Notes: generated from the sequence alone by a model not told the origin. 64,000 bases of DNA from Manihot esculenta (GCF_001659605.2 NC_035167.2:1922001-1986000), one strand, 5' to 3'; positions 44,294-56,908 are shown, counted from the first letter of the stretch. A program made the numbers and translations.

Positions 44294-47200
44294 ATGAAGA
44301 AATGCAATGTCCTTTTACCCCTTGTGCATCTTTTCTTTGGAGTTTCTTCCATTGTTGCTGCTACAACAGGAGCTGGGAATGAGACAGATTATCTTGCTTT
44401 ATCAGAATTCAAGGCAAAGATTGTTAAGGACCCTCAAAATGTCATGAAGTCATGGAATGATTCCATGCATTTCTGCAATTGGGAAGGTGTCACATGTGGC
44501 AGTAGACAAAGCAGAGTCACCATTCTTAATCTTCAATCTAAAGGCTTGTCAGGTTCTTTGCCTCCTCACATAGGAAACATGAGTTTCCTTACAGAGATCA
44601 CACTTCAAAACAACACCTTACAAGGTAACATCCCTTCAGAACTAGGCCGTTTGTTGAGGCTGCAAGTTCTAAACCTGGGCAACAACTCCTTTGAAGGCAA
44701 AATCCCAGCCAACTTGTCCTCTTGCTCAAACCTCACAGTCCTTCGCTTATCATACAACAAGCTTGTAGGACAGATTCCAACTGAAATCACAAGTTTTTCC
44801 AGGCTCAGGGAACTCTGGATCCACAACAACTATTTGACAGGAGGCATTCCATCATCAATCGCCAATCTTAGCTTGCTAGAAACTTTATCTGCAAGTGATA
44901 ATTTCTTTGGTGGAAGGATTCCAGATTCTCTGGGGAAGCTGAATCACCTGTCAGCTATTGGACTTGGTAGAACTAACCTCTCAGGTATTATCCCTCCATC
45001 CATTTATAATATATCTTCCATCAGTATATTCTCCATGCCTTATAATTCACTTTCTGGAAAACTTCCATCAAACATTGGTCTCCTCCTACCAAATCTTGAG
45101 TTTCTGCAAGTATCAGGAAATCAACTTGAAGGATCAATTCCAATATCACTATCTAATGCGTCAAAACTCGAACGTATTAGCATAGGAAGAAATAAATTCA
45201 CAGAAAAAGTAGGTGTCCATTTTGGGAGCATGCAAAGACTTGTGCTGTTGATTTTGGCAGAAAATAATCTTGGAAGCCTGGAAGGTGGTGATTTGAATTT
45301 TATCACTTCTTTAGCAAATTGCAGCAGTTTGGTGAGGCTGCATTTATCTAGGAACCAATTTAAGGGAGTGTTGCCTAACTCCATGGCTAATCTATCTTCT
45401 ACACTTGAGTGGATGTCCATTGATGAAAATCAAATACACGGTAGTCTTCCTCCTGGCTTGTCTAATCTTGTCAACTTGTCAACAATGGATCTTCAGTTTA
45501 ACAAAATCTCAGGTACTCTTCCTACAGAATTTGGTAAGCTGCAAAAACTGCAACGCTTGTTTCTGAACCAGAATAGATTATCAGGAACCGTTCCTCCCTC
45601 TATGGGAAATTTATCTTTGCTGAATGAACTTCACTTGCAGCAAAATCAATTAGAAGGAACCATACCTTCCAGCCTTGGTAATTGCCATGAGTTACTGTTC
45701 TTGAATCTTTCTCAAAATAAATTGAATGGTTCCATTCCAAAACAGCTTTTTTCTATTCAATCCAAGTTGGTTGGAATAGATTTATCTGAAAATCATCTGG
45801 TGGAATCTCTTCCTTCACAGATTGGAAATTTATTCAATTTGAATACATTGGATGTTTCTCAAAACAAGTTGTCTGGAGAAATTCCAATCAACCTTGGTCA
45901 GTGCAATAGCCTTGAGTTTCTTTACATGGGCAGTAACAACTTTCAAGGAACCATACCTGCGTCCCTAGCTTCATTAAGGGGTCTTAAACTATTCGACCTC
46001 TCAAAAAACAACATCTCAGGAAAAATTCCAGAATTTTTAGAGAATCTTGCACTGGAATTTTTTAACATGTCCTTCAATGATTTTGAGGGTGAAGTTCCTG
46101 CCAAAGGTGTTTTTGCAAGTAAAAAAGCAATATCAGTTGAAGGTAACAAGAAGCTATGTGGAGGCATTCCAGAATTACAATTGCCTAAATGCATCATTCA
46201 AACATCAAAGAAACAAAAGAGCAAGCGACATCTTGTGAAAATTGTTGTAATAGCCTTATCATCTGCTTCTTGTGTCATTGTTCTGTTAACCTTCCTGAGT
46301 TATAGGTGCAGAAAGATAAAAAGACAGCAATCTCCTGATTTATTGGAAACAGGGTCATTGTACAGACTTTCATATGACAGGATTCTTAAAGCAACAGATG
46401 GATTCTCTTCAACAAATTTAGTTGGTGTGGGAAGTTTTGGCTCAGTTTACAAAGGCATTTTTAGTGATGGAGTAATTGTTGCAATCAAAGTATTCAATCC
46501 TCAACAAGAAGGAGCTGTTAGGAGTTTTATGGCCGAGTGTAAAGCCTTGAGAAACGTACGCCACCGAAATCTTGTGAAGATCATAACTTCTTGCTCAAGC
46601 ATTGATTTTCAGGGAAATGATTTTAGAGCACTTGTATATGAGTATATGCCAAATGGAAACTTAGATCAGTGGTTGCATCAGAACTCAAGAATAGATGTTA
46701 AACTAGATGAACATCAGAATCTTAACCTTCTTCAAAGGATAAGCATTGCATTAGATGTCGGAAATGCACTAGATTATCTTCATCGACATTGCCATAAGCC
46801 AATTGTCCATTGTGATTTAAAGCCAAGCAATATTCTTCTAGACAATGACATGACTGCACATGTAGGAGATTTTGGACTAGCAAAGTTTCTCTCAGAACTT
46901 ACTAATCCAGTTCAAAGCAGTTCAATTGGTGTCAGAGGAACAATTGGCTATGCAGCTCCAGGTTATTGTTGCAACCTTTTTTTACATTTGTTTTGTGCTA
47001 AATTTTTCACTTTGCTTACATTCTATGTATATAATTTTGCAAATTGCAGAATATGGTTTTGGAAGTGAGGTGTCGACAAGTGGAGATGTTTACAGTTATG
47101 GGATCCTACTGCTAGAGATGATGACAGGAAAGAAGCCCACTGATGATATTTTTGTGGAAGGTCTTAACATTCAGAAATTTGCTAGAATGGCATTGCTTGA

Positions 47201-47444
47201 CCAAGTTTTGGAAGTTGCAGACCCAAGCCTTTTACAAGAAGAAGCAAGAGTAAACTGCAATGAAAGTTCAATACAAACAAGGAATCACTGCATAGTAGAA
47301 TGTCTAATTTCTGTGATCAGAGTTGGGCTAGCTTGTTCCATGGAGTATCCTCACCAAAGAATGGATATAAGCAATGCAGTGAATGAGCTCCAGACAATAA
47401 AAGACAAGTTCATACGAGAAAATGAGAGGGTTGTCTCTGCATAG
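44294..47444 (+). CDS. LRR-XII receptor-like kinase, intact copy 3 (EFR/XA21-like)
   Basis: Exons 44294-46961 and 47050-47444; 1020 residues. I chose the ATG at 44294, which starts MKKCNVLLPLVHLFFGV, a good signal peptide. The in-frame upstream start at 44222 would add 24 residues encoded through the (ga)n repeat (RERERER) and spoil it. LRRNT with FCNWEGVTC, about 20 leucine-rich repeats, transmembrane helix near residues 645-668 (IVVIALSSASCVIVLLT), kinase with GVGSFGSVYKG, VAIKVF, HCDLKPSNILL (non-RD) and GDFGLAK. The 88-bp intron is at the same place as in the other two copies, but retention would meet a stop. It is more diverged from copies 1 and 2 than they are from each other, so it split earlier. 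A cell-surface receptor, probably for a microbial or damage signal. Confidence 0.93.
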
Positions 47445-48578
47445 GAGTGAGTATTCTTACCAATAGATATATATTTGGCATAAATTGAATGAGTGAGACG
47501 ACTCAGTTTGGAGATAATAATAATAAAGGCCAATTAAATGAATTTTTCTCTCTTAGGAATAATATTTACTTCTAAATTAAAAATTACTTAAGAAAAGACA
47601 TGAATAAGTTACATGTAGTTCCCAACGTGAATGCCCTTCCTCTTATTGTCATAATTCATAAAAAATAATTCAAGAAAAGTAAACATAGCAGACTACTGAG
47701 ATATCCTCTGTTTTGCTTCCGACAAGATTTAACTCTAATAAATCCCCTGTTTATATCATCAATCAGACAAGATTGTTGATATCCCCTGTTTCTTCGATAT
47801 ATTTTTTGGCTCTGCAACTTGGTTTTATATTAGTTACAAAATCAGAAGATGGGAGTTTCTTGATTTGTCTAACAGTTTAGCAAATAAAATCATTTGCAAA
47901 AGCTCAGAAAATACATGAAGCCTAGGAAAACTTGTGCTGTCACGTTTGGATGTGCAACTTCTGATCCTTTCAGATTCAAAAAGACAATAAAATCAACTTC
48001 AATTATGGTTTTAGGCCAAACCAAAATCTAAATAATTTAAAAGTATCACTCTCAATTAGCATAATATCCAGCTAAGAAAATGTCAAGAGATCAGTTTATG
48101 TCCTAAATTATATCGTAGAGAAATAAAGCCTACATAAAGGCTAAAGCCTTGCTTATATGAATGATCGTTGGAAACTAAGTCATATTCTACTTCTTGACAG
48201 CTAAATTGGCAAATTCGAAGTAGCAAATTGATAAGAACTAATGGGTATGATCGGATTAGGGTGAAAAATAATAAATTCTCAAAATTTATTCACATATATA
48301 AAAAAAAAATTTTTAAAAAAAGAGAGAGAGAAACTTCCCATATTTGTAGCGTTTTTTAAAATCCTGAATACATTAGAATTTCAGTAATCAAATTCAACTC
48401 TACTTAGGAATACGAAATTAAAATGCATTTCCTAAATAAAACTACTAAACCTAATAGACATAGAATTACTAAACAAATAATATTCTAAGACTTCCTAATT
48501 TCACAATAAATATAATTCTCTTCCAATACTGGGTCACCATTCATATCAAGAGCACTCAACACGTAAGGATTCACAGCT
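47445..48578. other. Intergenic between receptor kinase 3 and the PAH gene
   Basis: Presumed 3' UTR, then AT-rich sequence. No gene-like reading frame or clear repeat. Confidence 0.5.
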
Positions 48579-48586
48579 TATATATA
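48579..48586 (+). promoter_or_regulatory. TATA box of the small PAH-like gene
   Basis: TATATATA lies 76 bp upstream of the chosen ATG at 48663, in gcttatatatacattc. The spacing fits a leader of roughly 45-50 nt. Assigned by motif and position only. Confidence 0.5.
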
Positions 48587-48662
48587 CATTCTCCGATACC
48601 CATTTAGCCAAAACTCACCTCTCAATCCAAGAGAGAGCACTCGACAGTCCACATTGAAGAGA

Positions 48663-48983
48663 ATGAAGCAATTAAAAGAAGAGCAGATCAATAAAGCCGA
48701 GTTGATTCTTGAGGAGTCTTCTGTTCAGGAGAAGATTTTGCTTTCTCAGGAAGAAACCAGTTTTGTGAACAAGGTAAGGCAACACCTGGACTGCCAAGAT
48801 GATAGGTTTGCGTACAAAGATTTCGTCCATGGATGGAACTTGTATAAAGGGGGGAAAATGGGTAAGCATGATCTTTACTGCCAGTTGGTTGATATTCTTT
48901 CTTGTGACCATCAAGATTTTCTTGAAGAAATCAAGGAGTTTTTGAGAAATTTTAGGGCTTGTGATTGTCCTCTGGCAGAATAA
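48663..48983 (+). CDS. Small single-PAH-domain (SIN3-like) protein
   Basis: 106 residues in one exon, ATG in gagaATGAAGC (an upstream in-frame TTG at 48654 is not a plausible plant start). Residues about 33-97 read TSFVNKVRQHL...YKDFVHGWNLYKGGKM...LYCQLVDIL...HQDFLEEIKEFL. This follows the paired amphipathic helix pattern: helix A F-x-x-K-V-x-x-x-F/L, then Y-x-x-F, a K-G/Q-G spacer, V-x-x-I/L-x-x-D/G-H-x-D-L/F-x-x-E/G-F-x-x-F-L. In SIN3 corepressors PAH domains bind short helices of transcription factors. A lone domain without the HDAC-interaction region could act as a competitor or adaptor; that is inference. The N-terminal 30 residues are charged and helical. The gene has a TATA box and no intron. 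Confidence 0.65.
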   Translation: MKQLKEEQINKAELILEESSVQEKILLSQEETSFVNKVRQHLDCQDDRFAYKDFVHGWNLYKGGKMGKHDLYCQLVDILSCDHQDFLEEIKEFLRNFRACDCPLAE

Positions 48984-49499
48984 AGGAGGATGGTATTGAT
49001 TATGGAACTTGCAGCTTCATCTTATTAGTTATTTCCAATAGTTGACATTCAGAAATTTTGTGAAAAATTGTCCAATGCTATGATGTTTCAATTGTGATTG
49101 AGAAAGAAACAATCCTTTCTTTTCTTCTCTTCTAAGGCTTCACGTAACATAGAAAAATTGATCGAATCAAGAAAATTAAGCTTTAAAAATTACTAGATAT
49201 CAAAAAGTTTATTAATGCCACCAAACTTCATATTTTCCCTTGAAATATTTTCCATGACTAACAGAGAATAAGAGCAAAATATTAGGTCTGATTGAAGTAT
49301 TCTATTGCTTATAAAGATAAAAGATTGGGAGCATATACGTTCTAGTAAACATGGGCGATTGTATAAATATTAAAACCCAATCATCCTCTCTTAGTCACTT
49401 GGCAATGCAAGAAAACTGACTCAAACTTGACATTCACAACACATCCATTAATATGGCTATAATAGCATAATAAAAATAAAATCATATAAACACAATTCA
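48984..49499. other. Downstream of the PAH gene
   Basis: 3' UTR and AT-rich spacer up to the hAT-type element. No gene recognised. Confidence 0.5.
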
Positions 49500-50163
49500 T
49501 AGGGCTGTAATCAAACCGAGCTGAACTGAATTTATTAAAATTCAAACTCAGATTGGAAAATAAATTTAAAAGTTCAAGTTTGAATTCAACTCGAACTTCA
49601 TTTATAAATTCAAACTCGATTCATAAAATATATATTAAATTCGAATTCGATTTGAACTCGATTTATAATAAACTCGTTTATCACGTTAACGAGTCAACTC
49701 AAACTCCACTTAGACTCTGAATTTGAACACGATAATATTATAAAATAAACAAGCTTAATATAATTCAAATTCATTTAAATTAAAAATAAATTTTAAAAAA
49801 TATATATATAAAAGGATTATCTTTTAATAGTAAAATCACGATCCTTCCAACTTTCGACGTAAGATTAGTGTTAAGCAGGCTCGTTCATAAGCCTACTCAC
49901 GAACTTGAAAATAAGTCGAGCTTGCGAGTCTGAACGAATTGAATACTGCTAAGCTCGAACTCGATTCGTTTATTAAACGAAACTAAAACGTGAGCTCGAA
50001 CTCAGCTCGTTTAAAAGATGAGTCGAACTCGATTCGTTTATTAAACGAAACTAAAACGTGAGCTCGAACTCAGCTCGTTTAAAAGATGAGTCGAGCCCGA
50101 TCGAGCTTTTATTGAGTCGAATCTCGAACAGCTCACGAATAATTTAGTTCGTTTACACCCCTA
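49500..50163. mobile_element. hAT-type non-autonomous element, family B, second copy
   Basis: It starts tagggctgtaatcaaaccga and ends agttcgtttacacccct, imperfect inverses and the same termini as the copy at 24079-24721. An imperfect 8-bp duplication acaattca/acaactca flanks it. It contains an exact-period 68-bp tandem duplication (49955-50022, 50023-50090) rich in ctcgaactc(a/g). No ORF. Confidence 0.8.
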
Positions 50164-51033
50164 ACAACTCACTGGTCCATATATTTCCTTCTATCTATAC
50201 AGAATAGTTGAGCAATCCAATATATACAAAATTCCATAGCATGAGGAAAACAATTCTATTACGTCAGTTGATCCAGTATTCAGTAGCAAGGTTAGTGTGA
50301 ACTTTTTGGTTTTGTTTTACATAAGAATGTGCATTCACAGTTACTGATATCAGTGTATGTCAGATTAAGGTGTTTCGACAACCGGTACACTTCTATAGGT
50401 ACTAGTGTAACTTTCCACCTTTCCACCATTTTCTCTGACTTCTGTCCATGAAATCTTCCATTTCTTGTAGAGACTTATTCTGCATCAAAAAGATACATGT
50501 CAGATGTATCAAGAGACGCAAAGAATCATCCTTATTCACGCTATTTTACAAAAATGCTCTCATAGAAACAAACAATAGACACTGCAAATTCTACTTTGAT
50601 GATGGTAGAGCAGATAAAACTATTTGTATTCCCAAAAAATACCTAAGTTTGTGTAATATATTTATCTCCTAGCAATCAGTTCAATATGTAGCTTTTCAGC
50701 ATTACATATGATGCAAAAGACCGATTGATCAGAGAATTAACAGGAACAAATGGAGAAATCAAGAGAAATAATTCATGCAGAACAATACAAGTTAGAGAAA
50801 AAAAAACTGGCTAACAGAATAAAACCAAAATATTTTCTCTATTTACTCCTACATTTAATCTGGCTCTTTCAAACTACAAAACCACAGTATTACTGGCATT
50901 TAACAAGGCAAATACCTTTTTTCATCTAACATCACCTTTTTTCACAATTTATTTAAAAAAAAATCTCACTTGATCTATTAGTAACTCTTTTATAGTAAAG
51001 GCTTTCCTACATCCATACCAACACCATTTCTGA
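50164..51033 (-). other. Region downstream of the ceramidase-like gene
   Basis: Likely to contain the 3' UTR of the minus-strand gene ending at 51034. No reading frame with family features was found on either strand. Confidence 0.45.
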
Positions 51034-53208
51034 TCATAATTCTAAAACTACTGCCTTAAGGAGGAAAATGGGACAGAAAAAAAACCTGTGTGTTTCAATA
51101 CTCCTCTTTGCAAGCATAAGTGTCAAGAAGACAGGAACCATTGCAGCACATAAATGCTTGAGGGTGTGCCCACTGACAAAATGATGAGTCCATCTATAAA
51201 TTGGTTTATCCGTCGCTTCTTCCACCTTAGCTAAAAGATAAAATCCTGCAAAAGTGGGAATAGTATATATTCCACATAGAAAAAAAGTACTACATTATTT
51301 TGGGAATATAACCAATGAACCTGCTGAATGGAAACACAAACCTGCTGCCCAAAGCCAATATGCAGAATGGGTGTAAATGGGAGGCAACAAGATAGCCATT
51401 AGTGGAATGGCAATGCAAGGAACAAACTGAACTAGAGCATATGGGCGGAGGTCATCAAAGAACCTGTGTGGACAATAGAGAATCAATAAGGAACTACATT
51501 TGACAAAATATACTGGTCATAGGCTCTAAACCTTGTTGTGTAAAGGTTATTGCCCTAAGATGAAGCATAGACCCCACAACATCTGGTTAAATTTGTCAAA
51601 AGGCTCAACTTTACATCAGGATGATTTAAACTCCACCTTTAAGACCTACCTACCACTCCCATGCAGATATCATCATAGCAGGGACATGAAATAATGAGGA
51701 CATACCACGGCAGAGTATATATATTTCTCTGAAGTTGCCCTGTCACTTACCTATAGAAATACTTTCAACAGTGTAAAGCCCTTGACGTTCTAAATAATTT
51801 TATAGTGGAGAAGGGCCAGGAGAATCCTAAAGAATTCTAGAGGCAATTGTAACAGAAAGACGAGGTGCTGGGAGCATGCATTGACAGATGGAAAGGTGGA
51901 AAAGGAGGAGCATAAATTGAGGGAGAGAATTTGTATATTGAATCCACCTGTACTCTCTCATTTTATGAATAAGAACTTTACTTCTTCTATCTGCTGTCAT
52001 TTTTCTGCTCTGTTTAATTAGTTGCTCTTGATGTTTTGGATTCCTTACTCTATCACAATATATAGTGAGAATTAGTTTTTCTTTTTTTTCCTAATCCAGA
52101 CAATACACTCATCGCCATGCAAACAAATCCAGGTAATAATAATTCAAGTGAAGTATATTAAAATTTTAAAAAGATATTCTCATAGGGAACAAAAACACAA
52201 GGGACTTGCCTCCAATATGCAATGCTTATAATACCAGCCAATATTAAAGGTAAGATGGATATTGTGCCTTTTCTCTCATCAATCCTTTCAATGATAAAAA
52301 TAGCAATAATTGACGTGAATGCAACCGTCATCTGCAATATTGATGAACAATTAGTAACTTTCAAATGTTAACATAAGTACCCAACAACATGAGTTAAAAA
52401 AGCAACATTTATATATATACATTAATCCCTTTTCATATAAGTAACATGCAGAAAACTCACTGGCAGACGATCCCACACAAGGCGTGCATCATTAGGCTTG
52501 AGATGGTAGTATCCAGAGCCAAAAGCAACAGCCGCCACACCAAGGAAAAAGCATGTCCAACCCCAAAGCTCACCTTGCAGGCTTTTTAAGGTTCACCGAA
52601 AATTTCAAGACATACACAAAGAACAACCTCAAAATGCATAAAAATACATAACTTTTGCTCCGTGGTATTGATCAGCTGGATTAAATATAAATAACAATGA
52701 ATACCTCAGCTTAAAATAATTCCCATGATAGCAAAGCACAAGTCCAATCACACCAATAACGAGGAAAGGAAAATTCGAAATCACATTCAGAGTATTGGGT
52801 ATTCCTGAATCAAGATTATAAGCAAAGAACAACGATTAGAGGTCAATTGTAGCACAAATACAACAATATCAGACTCAACCCAGAAATAAATGCAAGCAAA
52901 ACTTTAACACTAAGCAACTCAACTTCCACAAACAAAAATATAAACGTATTTGGTACTTAAATTTCTTCGAATTCCTTCTGGTTTTGCTCCATTTCTCGAC
53001 AGATTCAGATGTAAATTTCTATTAACTACTCAATTAATAAAGATAAAAGGATAAGAAAAGAGATTTATTAGGTTGAATTACCAAAGAATTCGCGTTGATC
53101 AGCGAAATCGTGGTATTCTTCAGACTGAGGAATGGCCGGAGTGACAATCATCAATACTACGAAGCAAAGAATCGCCACTCCCCATGCGTATAAGGTGCGT
53201 CTTTGCAT
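51034..53208 (-). CDS. Ceramidase-like multi-pass membrane protein (CREST superfamily)
   Basis: Six exons on the minus strand: 53208-53082, 52804-52705, 52581-52461, 52331-52210, 51463-51342 and 51245-51034. Phases agree throughout; 804 nt, 267 residues. The protein has about seven hydrophobic helices, starting MQRRTLYAWGVAILCFVVLM. Hallmarks of the alkaline-ceramidase/PAQR/Per1 fold: Ser in NVISNFPF, His and Asp in FGSGYYHLKPNDARLVWDR, and the paired His of GHTLKHLCAA near the C-terminus, which together could bind a metal. It is probably in ER or Golgi membranes. Whether it hydrolyses ceramide is unknown. Intron 4 uses a GC donor (GGAG|GCAAGT at 52210/52209). The last residues after AKRSIETHR are poorly conserved in character, so the 3' end may be mis-called if a further exon exists. 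Confidence 0.8.
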
Positions 53209-53223
53209 ATTTTTGCGAATCAC

Positions 53224-53254
<31 letters not shown>

Positions 53255-54543
53255 CGAGAGGAAGAAGAAGAAGCACGAAGGAAGAGGCTGGACTTTTAGC
53301 ACCAGAGAATGATAAATTTTTTCTTCTCGTCGAAGGGGAAATATTAAATTTAAATTATTATAAAGGAAATATTATTTTAAATATATTAATGAAATGTACA
53401 AAATTAATATTAATTAATAATTTTTAAATAAAAAAAATTAACCTAATAATAAATATATTTTAATAAATTCGAGAGAACTTAAATTTTACTCTTTAATTTT
53501 TAAATTTCTGTTTTAAAAAGAAATTAATAATTTTCAAAAAATTTTTAATAATATTAAAATTTGAAACAATATTTGCTTTCCTAATAATAAGACAAATTCT
53601 CCATAGGTTCTTTATAAATTTTTAAAATAAAATTTATCAATTTTATAAAGTAAAAATTAAAATAATAAAATTTTCTCGGATGGCAGTTGCCATCGTATTA
53701 CCGTACTAAAGTGTTTAAAATTAAATATTTTTTGTAGTTTAATTCTGAAATTTAAATGTCAATTTTCACTTTCAAGCTTAAAAACGTGCATGAAGTCAAA
53801 ACGACACGCAGGCAACGCCTCTCAGGGCCTCATTATAAGCTCTACGAAGCAAGAAGCAGACGAGACGATAAAATGGTAATAGTTTTGTCGTGTGAGGAGA
53901 GGGTGAAATAAATTTATTAATTATATGTCTTATGGATAAATATTCCAATGTATGAAACAAAAGCCAATACTTTTACCAAGCATTCTTAATTTTTAATAAA
54001 TTTATGATTTAATTCAATATTTTGATAAATTATTTTCCCATTTTTACTTTTAGAAAAAATTTTGGGTCTGCTTGGATTTGTTACGATAATGCAACAAAAG
54101 CGTTAAATTTAAATATGGTAGGCAAGCAAGTTTTTATTATTTAAAGAAAAATTCACAATTGCCAACTGTAATTTATTTACCATAACAGTAGAAGTGAATT
54201 AATTAATTAATTAAAGTTTGAAGAGACTAAAACAAATATGTTCCAAGGCATTGGACATAGGTGCCTTTGATTGAACCTCATACCTTAATTACAGGTTTGA
54301 TATATCAAAAAATAAATCCTGCTTACCACTTACCAGTGCTACCATGGAAATTAAACCATGTTAAAATCAACTCAATTCAGCACAGGACCAAAAAACTTCA
54401 ATGAATACAAGTCCAGCCATATTGTACATCATAAAACTTAAATCCAACATTTGGACTGGCTATTAGAATAAACAGAATCATGGGGATATTGAAACATGTA
54501 GACCAACAGCAACTTTGAAAGCTAATTGACAAGGTTGTAGTTC
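53209..54543. other. Intergenic between the ceramidase-like gene and eL13
   Basis: A (ga)n tract at 53223-53256 probably lies in the leader of the ceramidase-like gene (minus strand reads tctctctc). The remainder is AT-rich. The last stretch before 54544 is eL13 3' UTR. No additional gene. Confidence 0.55.
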
Positions 54544-55918
54544 CTACTTCTTTTCTTCTTTCTCAGCCTCTGCTGCCTTCTTCATTCTGGCACCGGCATG
54601 GCGCTTGTTCATCCGTTCCAGTCGTAGCTTGTCATATGCCTTGAATGACTTCATTTCATCTGTGACCTTAACAAGCTCAACCGATGGCTTCTCAAGTACA
54701 ATTGGCATGAATTGCCCTTGTACTTGAGTTGCTGTTGCCAGCTCCTCAGGTGCAGAATCACCAGCCTGCAACAATAAAAGATGGCATTTGAAAAATGTAG
54801 TGGATATTGGATAACTATATCAGACTGAACATCAGCAAAAAAAATTACCTTGAACTTGCGAGCACGTCTTGGGAAGACAACCAATTTCGCCTTGTAGGTC
54901 TTCAACCTCTGAACATTGGCCTGTAGGCTCTCCAAAGAACGGTTCTTTCTGCGATGATCAACAGCTATTCCAATTGTAGGGGCAAGTTTTTTGGGAATAC
55001 CTGCAGCCTGGCATGGAAAGAAATGGTAAATCATAACAAGTAAAAAGTAAATATCATGAAAATATGTAATAGAGCTAGAGTAGATATAAGAAATTTACAA
55101 ATTAAAGAAGGCAGTATTTTGTTTCATATCCACTTGTACCTTTTAAAATTAACAAAAGTAAAATGCTATCTATTCAGAAGTGTCCTTGATACTATAAAAA
55201 TGCTATCTATTCAAAAGTGTCCTTGATACTATAAAGAGATTTTTATAGCCATTTATATGGTCCTCTGCCTAGTGGGAATATATGTCTAGTCACTGCTAAA
55301 AAGAACGAAAAGAGAGAAACATGAAAATGCATAGCTCAGTTATGGTGAAGTGAGGTCCAAAAGTAGGTCTCAACAAGTGCATTCAAAAGCACATATCATA
55401 AAATATGAAAAATTATGAAATTGCAGCATACAGATACACAGGCCATGTTAGAATAAGAGGAGATGATTAAACCACGAGGTGACCATATAAGATTAACATA
55501 TATTGATAAAGACAACCAACAGACCCTGAGTTCTTCAAGAGAAAACCCTCTACCAGCCCTCAATTTCATATTATACTTCAAAGTCTGTCCATGAACAATA
55601 GGGCGAAGAGGTCCAGCTGTAGGCCTAGGGAAGATCTTCACAGCCTTCTTTTGGCGAGCTGATAAAGGTTATACAAAACAGCATAACATAAGTAAATGGT
55701 GCCAAGTTTGAATATATCATATAATTGGAACATTTTGCCAATTAATGCACACACAAAAGATGTTAACGATTAACTCATCAAACCCTGGGAAAAAAAAAGA
55801 GCATCTTACCAATGCGTCTCCTTGTCTTTCGAGCAGGTTGGTTAAACCATGTCTTCACATAGTTCTGCCAGTGCTTTTTAAAGTGCCCATTAGGCACAAC
55901 ATTGTTATGCTTCACCAT
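54544..55918 (-). CDS. RPL13: 60S ribosomal protein eL13
   Basis: Coding exons 55918-55810, 55658-55525, 55007-54849 and 54765-54544; 624 nt, 207 residues, the usual length. It starts [18 protein letters not shown], continues with [31 protein letters not shown], the block [20 protein letters not shown] and [20 protein letters not shown], and ends in a Lys/Glu-rich helix. eL13 is a component of the large cytosolic ribosomal subunit. A leader intron runs from 56407 to 55926 (donor TTAAG|GTTTC, acceptor TTTCAG), with its acceptor just seven bases before the ATG. Upstream lie telo-box and site II motifs that coordinate ribosomal-protein genes. The gene looks intact. Confidence 0.96.
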
Positions 55919-56471
55919 GACTTACCTGAAAAATCATCAAAAGAATAAACACAAATCTCAGCTCCAAATATTCCAAGCAATGACATATAACACAACAGAT
56001 GATAAATTAGAAATGGGCAGAAATGTAGGCCATCATCCCCTGCAAATATTAAAATTGCATCTCAAGGTCATTCTAATTTCCTGTAACCATCTACTTGTTC
56101 GTTGTAACTAGCAAGCAACCTCTTATCAAAGGAAATATTACAATCGAAAACACATATTTTTATCTTTTCAGAATTGAAAGCAATAAACCATTAAGTCTAC
56201 TACTGCAAAACCATTACATAGATATCTTATACCAAATCAAATTCAATTAATTCATCGACTTCATACGTACTAATACTAGATCCTAAGCAAATTCTGATTC
56301 ATCCCTTTTTTTGTTCTCTATACTAAGGCCATTTTCTCAGTAAACAAACAAAGGGGAAGCCAATGAAAGCGATTGAAACTCAGGAGAGAATAGCAAGTGA
56401 TAGAAACCTTAAAGAGCCGTCGAAAATGCAGCACCTCGCAAGAGGAACCTCTCTCGGCTGCGAGCAACTAG

Positions 56472-56572
56472 TAGGGTTTCAAAAAATCAGAGATATAAAG
56501 CATGAAGAAAGAAAACCCTAGCTCTGTCCCTTTGCTGTTGGGCCGAACATGGACCTTATTGACCATTGGGCT
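56472..56572 (-). promoter_or_regulatory. Telo-box and site II motifs of the eL13 promoter
   Basis: Two AAACCCTA telo-boxes (56472-56479, seen on the plus strand as TAGGGTTT, and 56513-56520 in the other orientation) are followed by two site II elements TGGGCC (56539-56544) and TGGGCT (56567-56572). This pairing is the known signature of plant ribosomal-protein promoters, bound by PUR-alpha/TRB-type and TCP factors. Position upstream of the leader exon (up to about 56480) fits. Confidence 0.8.
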
Positions 56573-56908
56573 AAGAGTTCGGCCTAAATCATTTGATCCT
56601 CACACCTGACTCATTGTACTGAACTTCTTATACTTCAGCCCATAGCGGTCGGCCGTCTTGTTCGAGTCTGAAATAAAATCAAAATCAGGGATTTTTTTTT
56701 TTCTCTAAACACAGTTTATTATAAATTTATACAATATTTTGCATTTTGAATATTTGATAGCTCGAATATAAGTGATTAATTATATTTATATATTTTTTAT
56801 ATTAATTCTCTTTATATGAATAAAAAATAAATGTTTTTACTATACAAAATTTTCTTCAAAAAAAAAAAATTAAATCAACAAGTCAAATATCACCATTTTA
56901 ATCAGCAA
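56573..56908. other. Spacer between the eL13 promoter and the LTR block
   Basis: AT-rich. No motif or repeat recognised beyond the distal part of the eL13 promoter. Confidence 0.45.

Noticed and set aside
51464..52209. Possible LTR fragment in intron 4 of the ceramidase-like gene
   Set aside because: The stretch near 51900-52000 looks a little LTR-like (tatga...aagaactttac), but no second terminus, target duplication or primer site could be found.
53203..53427. Plus-strand frame with RERERER
   Set aside because: It reads the (ga)n repeat opposite the leader of the ceramidase-like gene.
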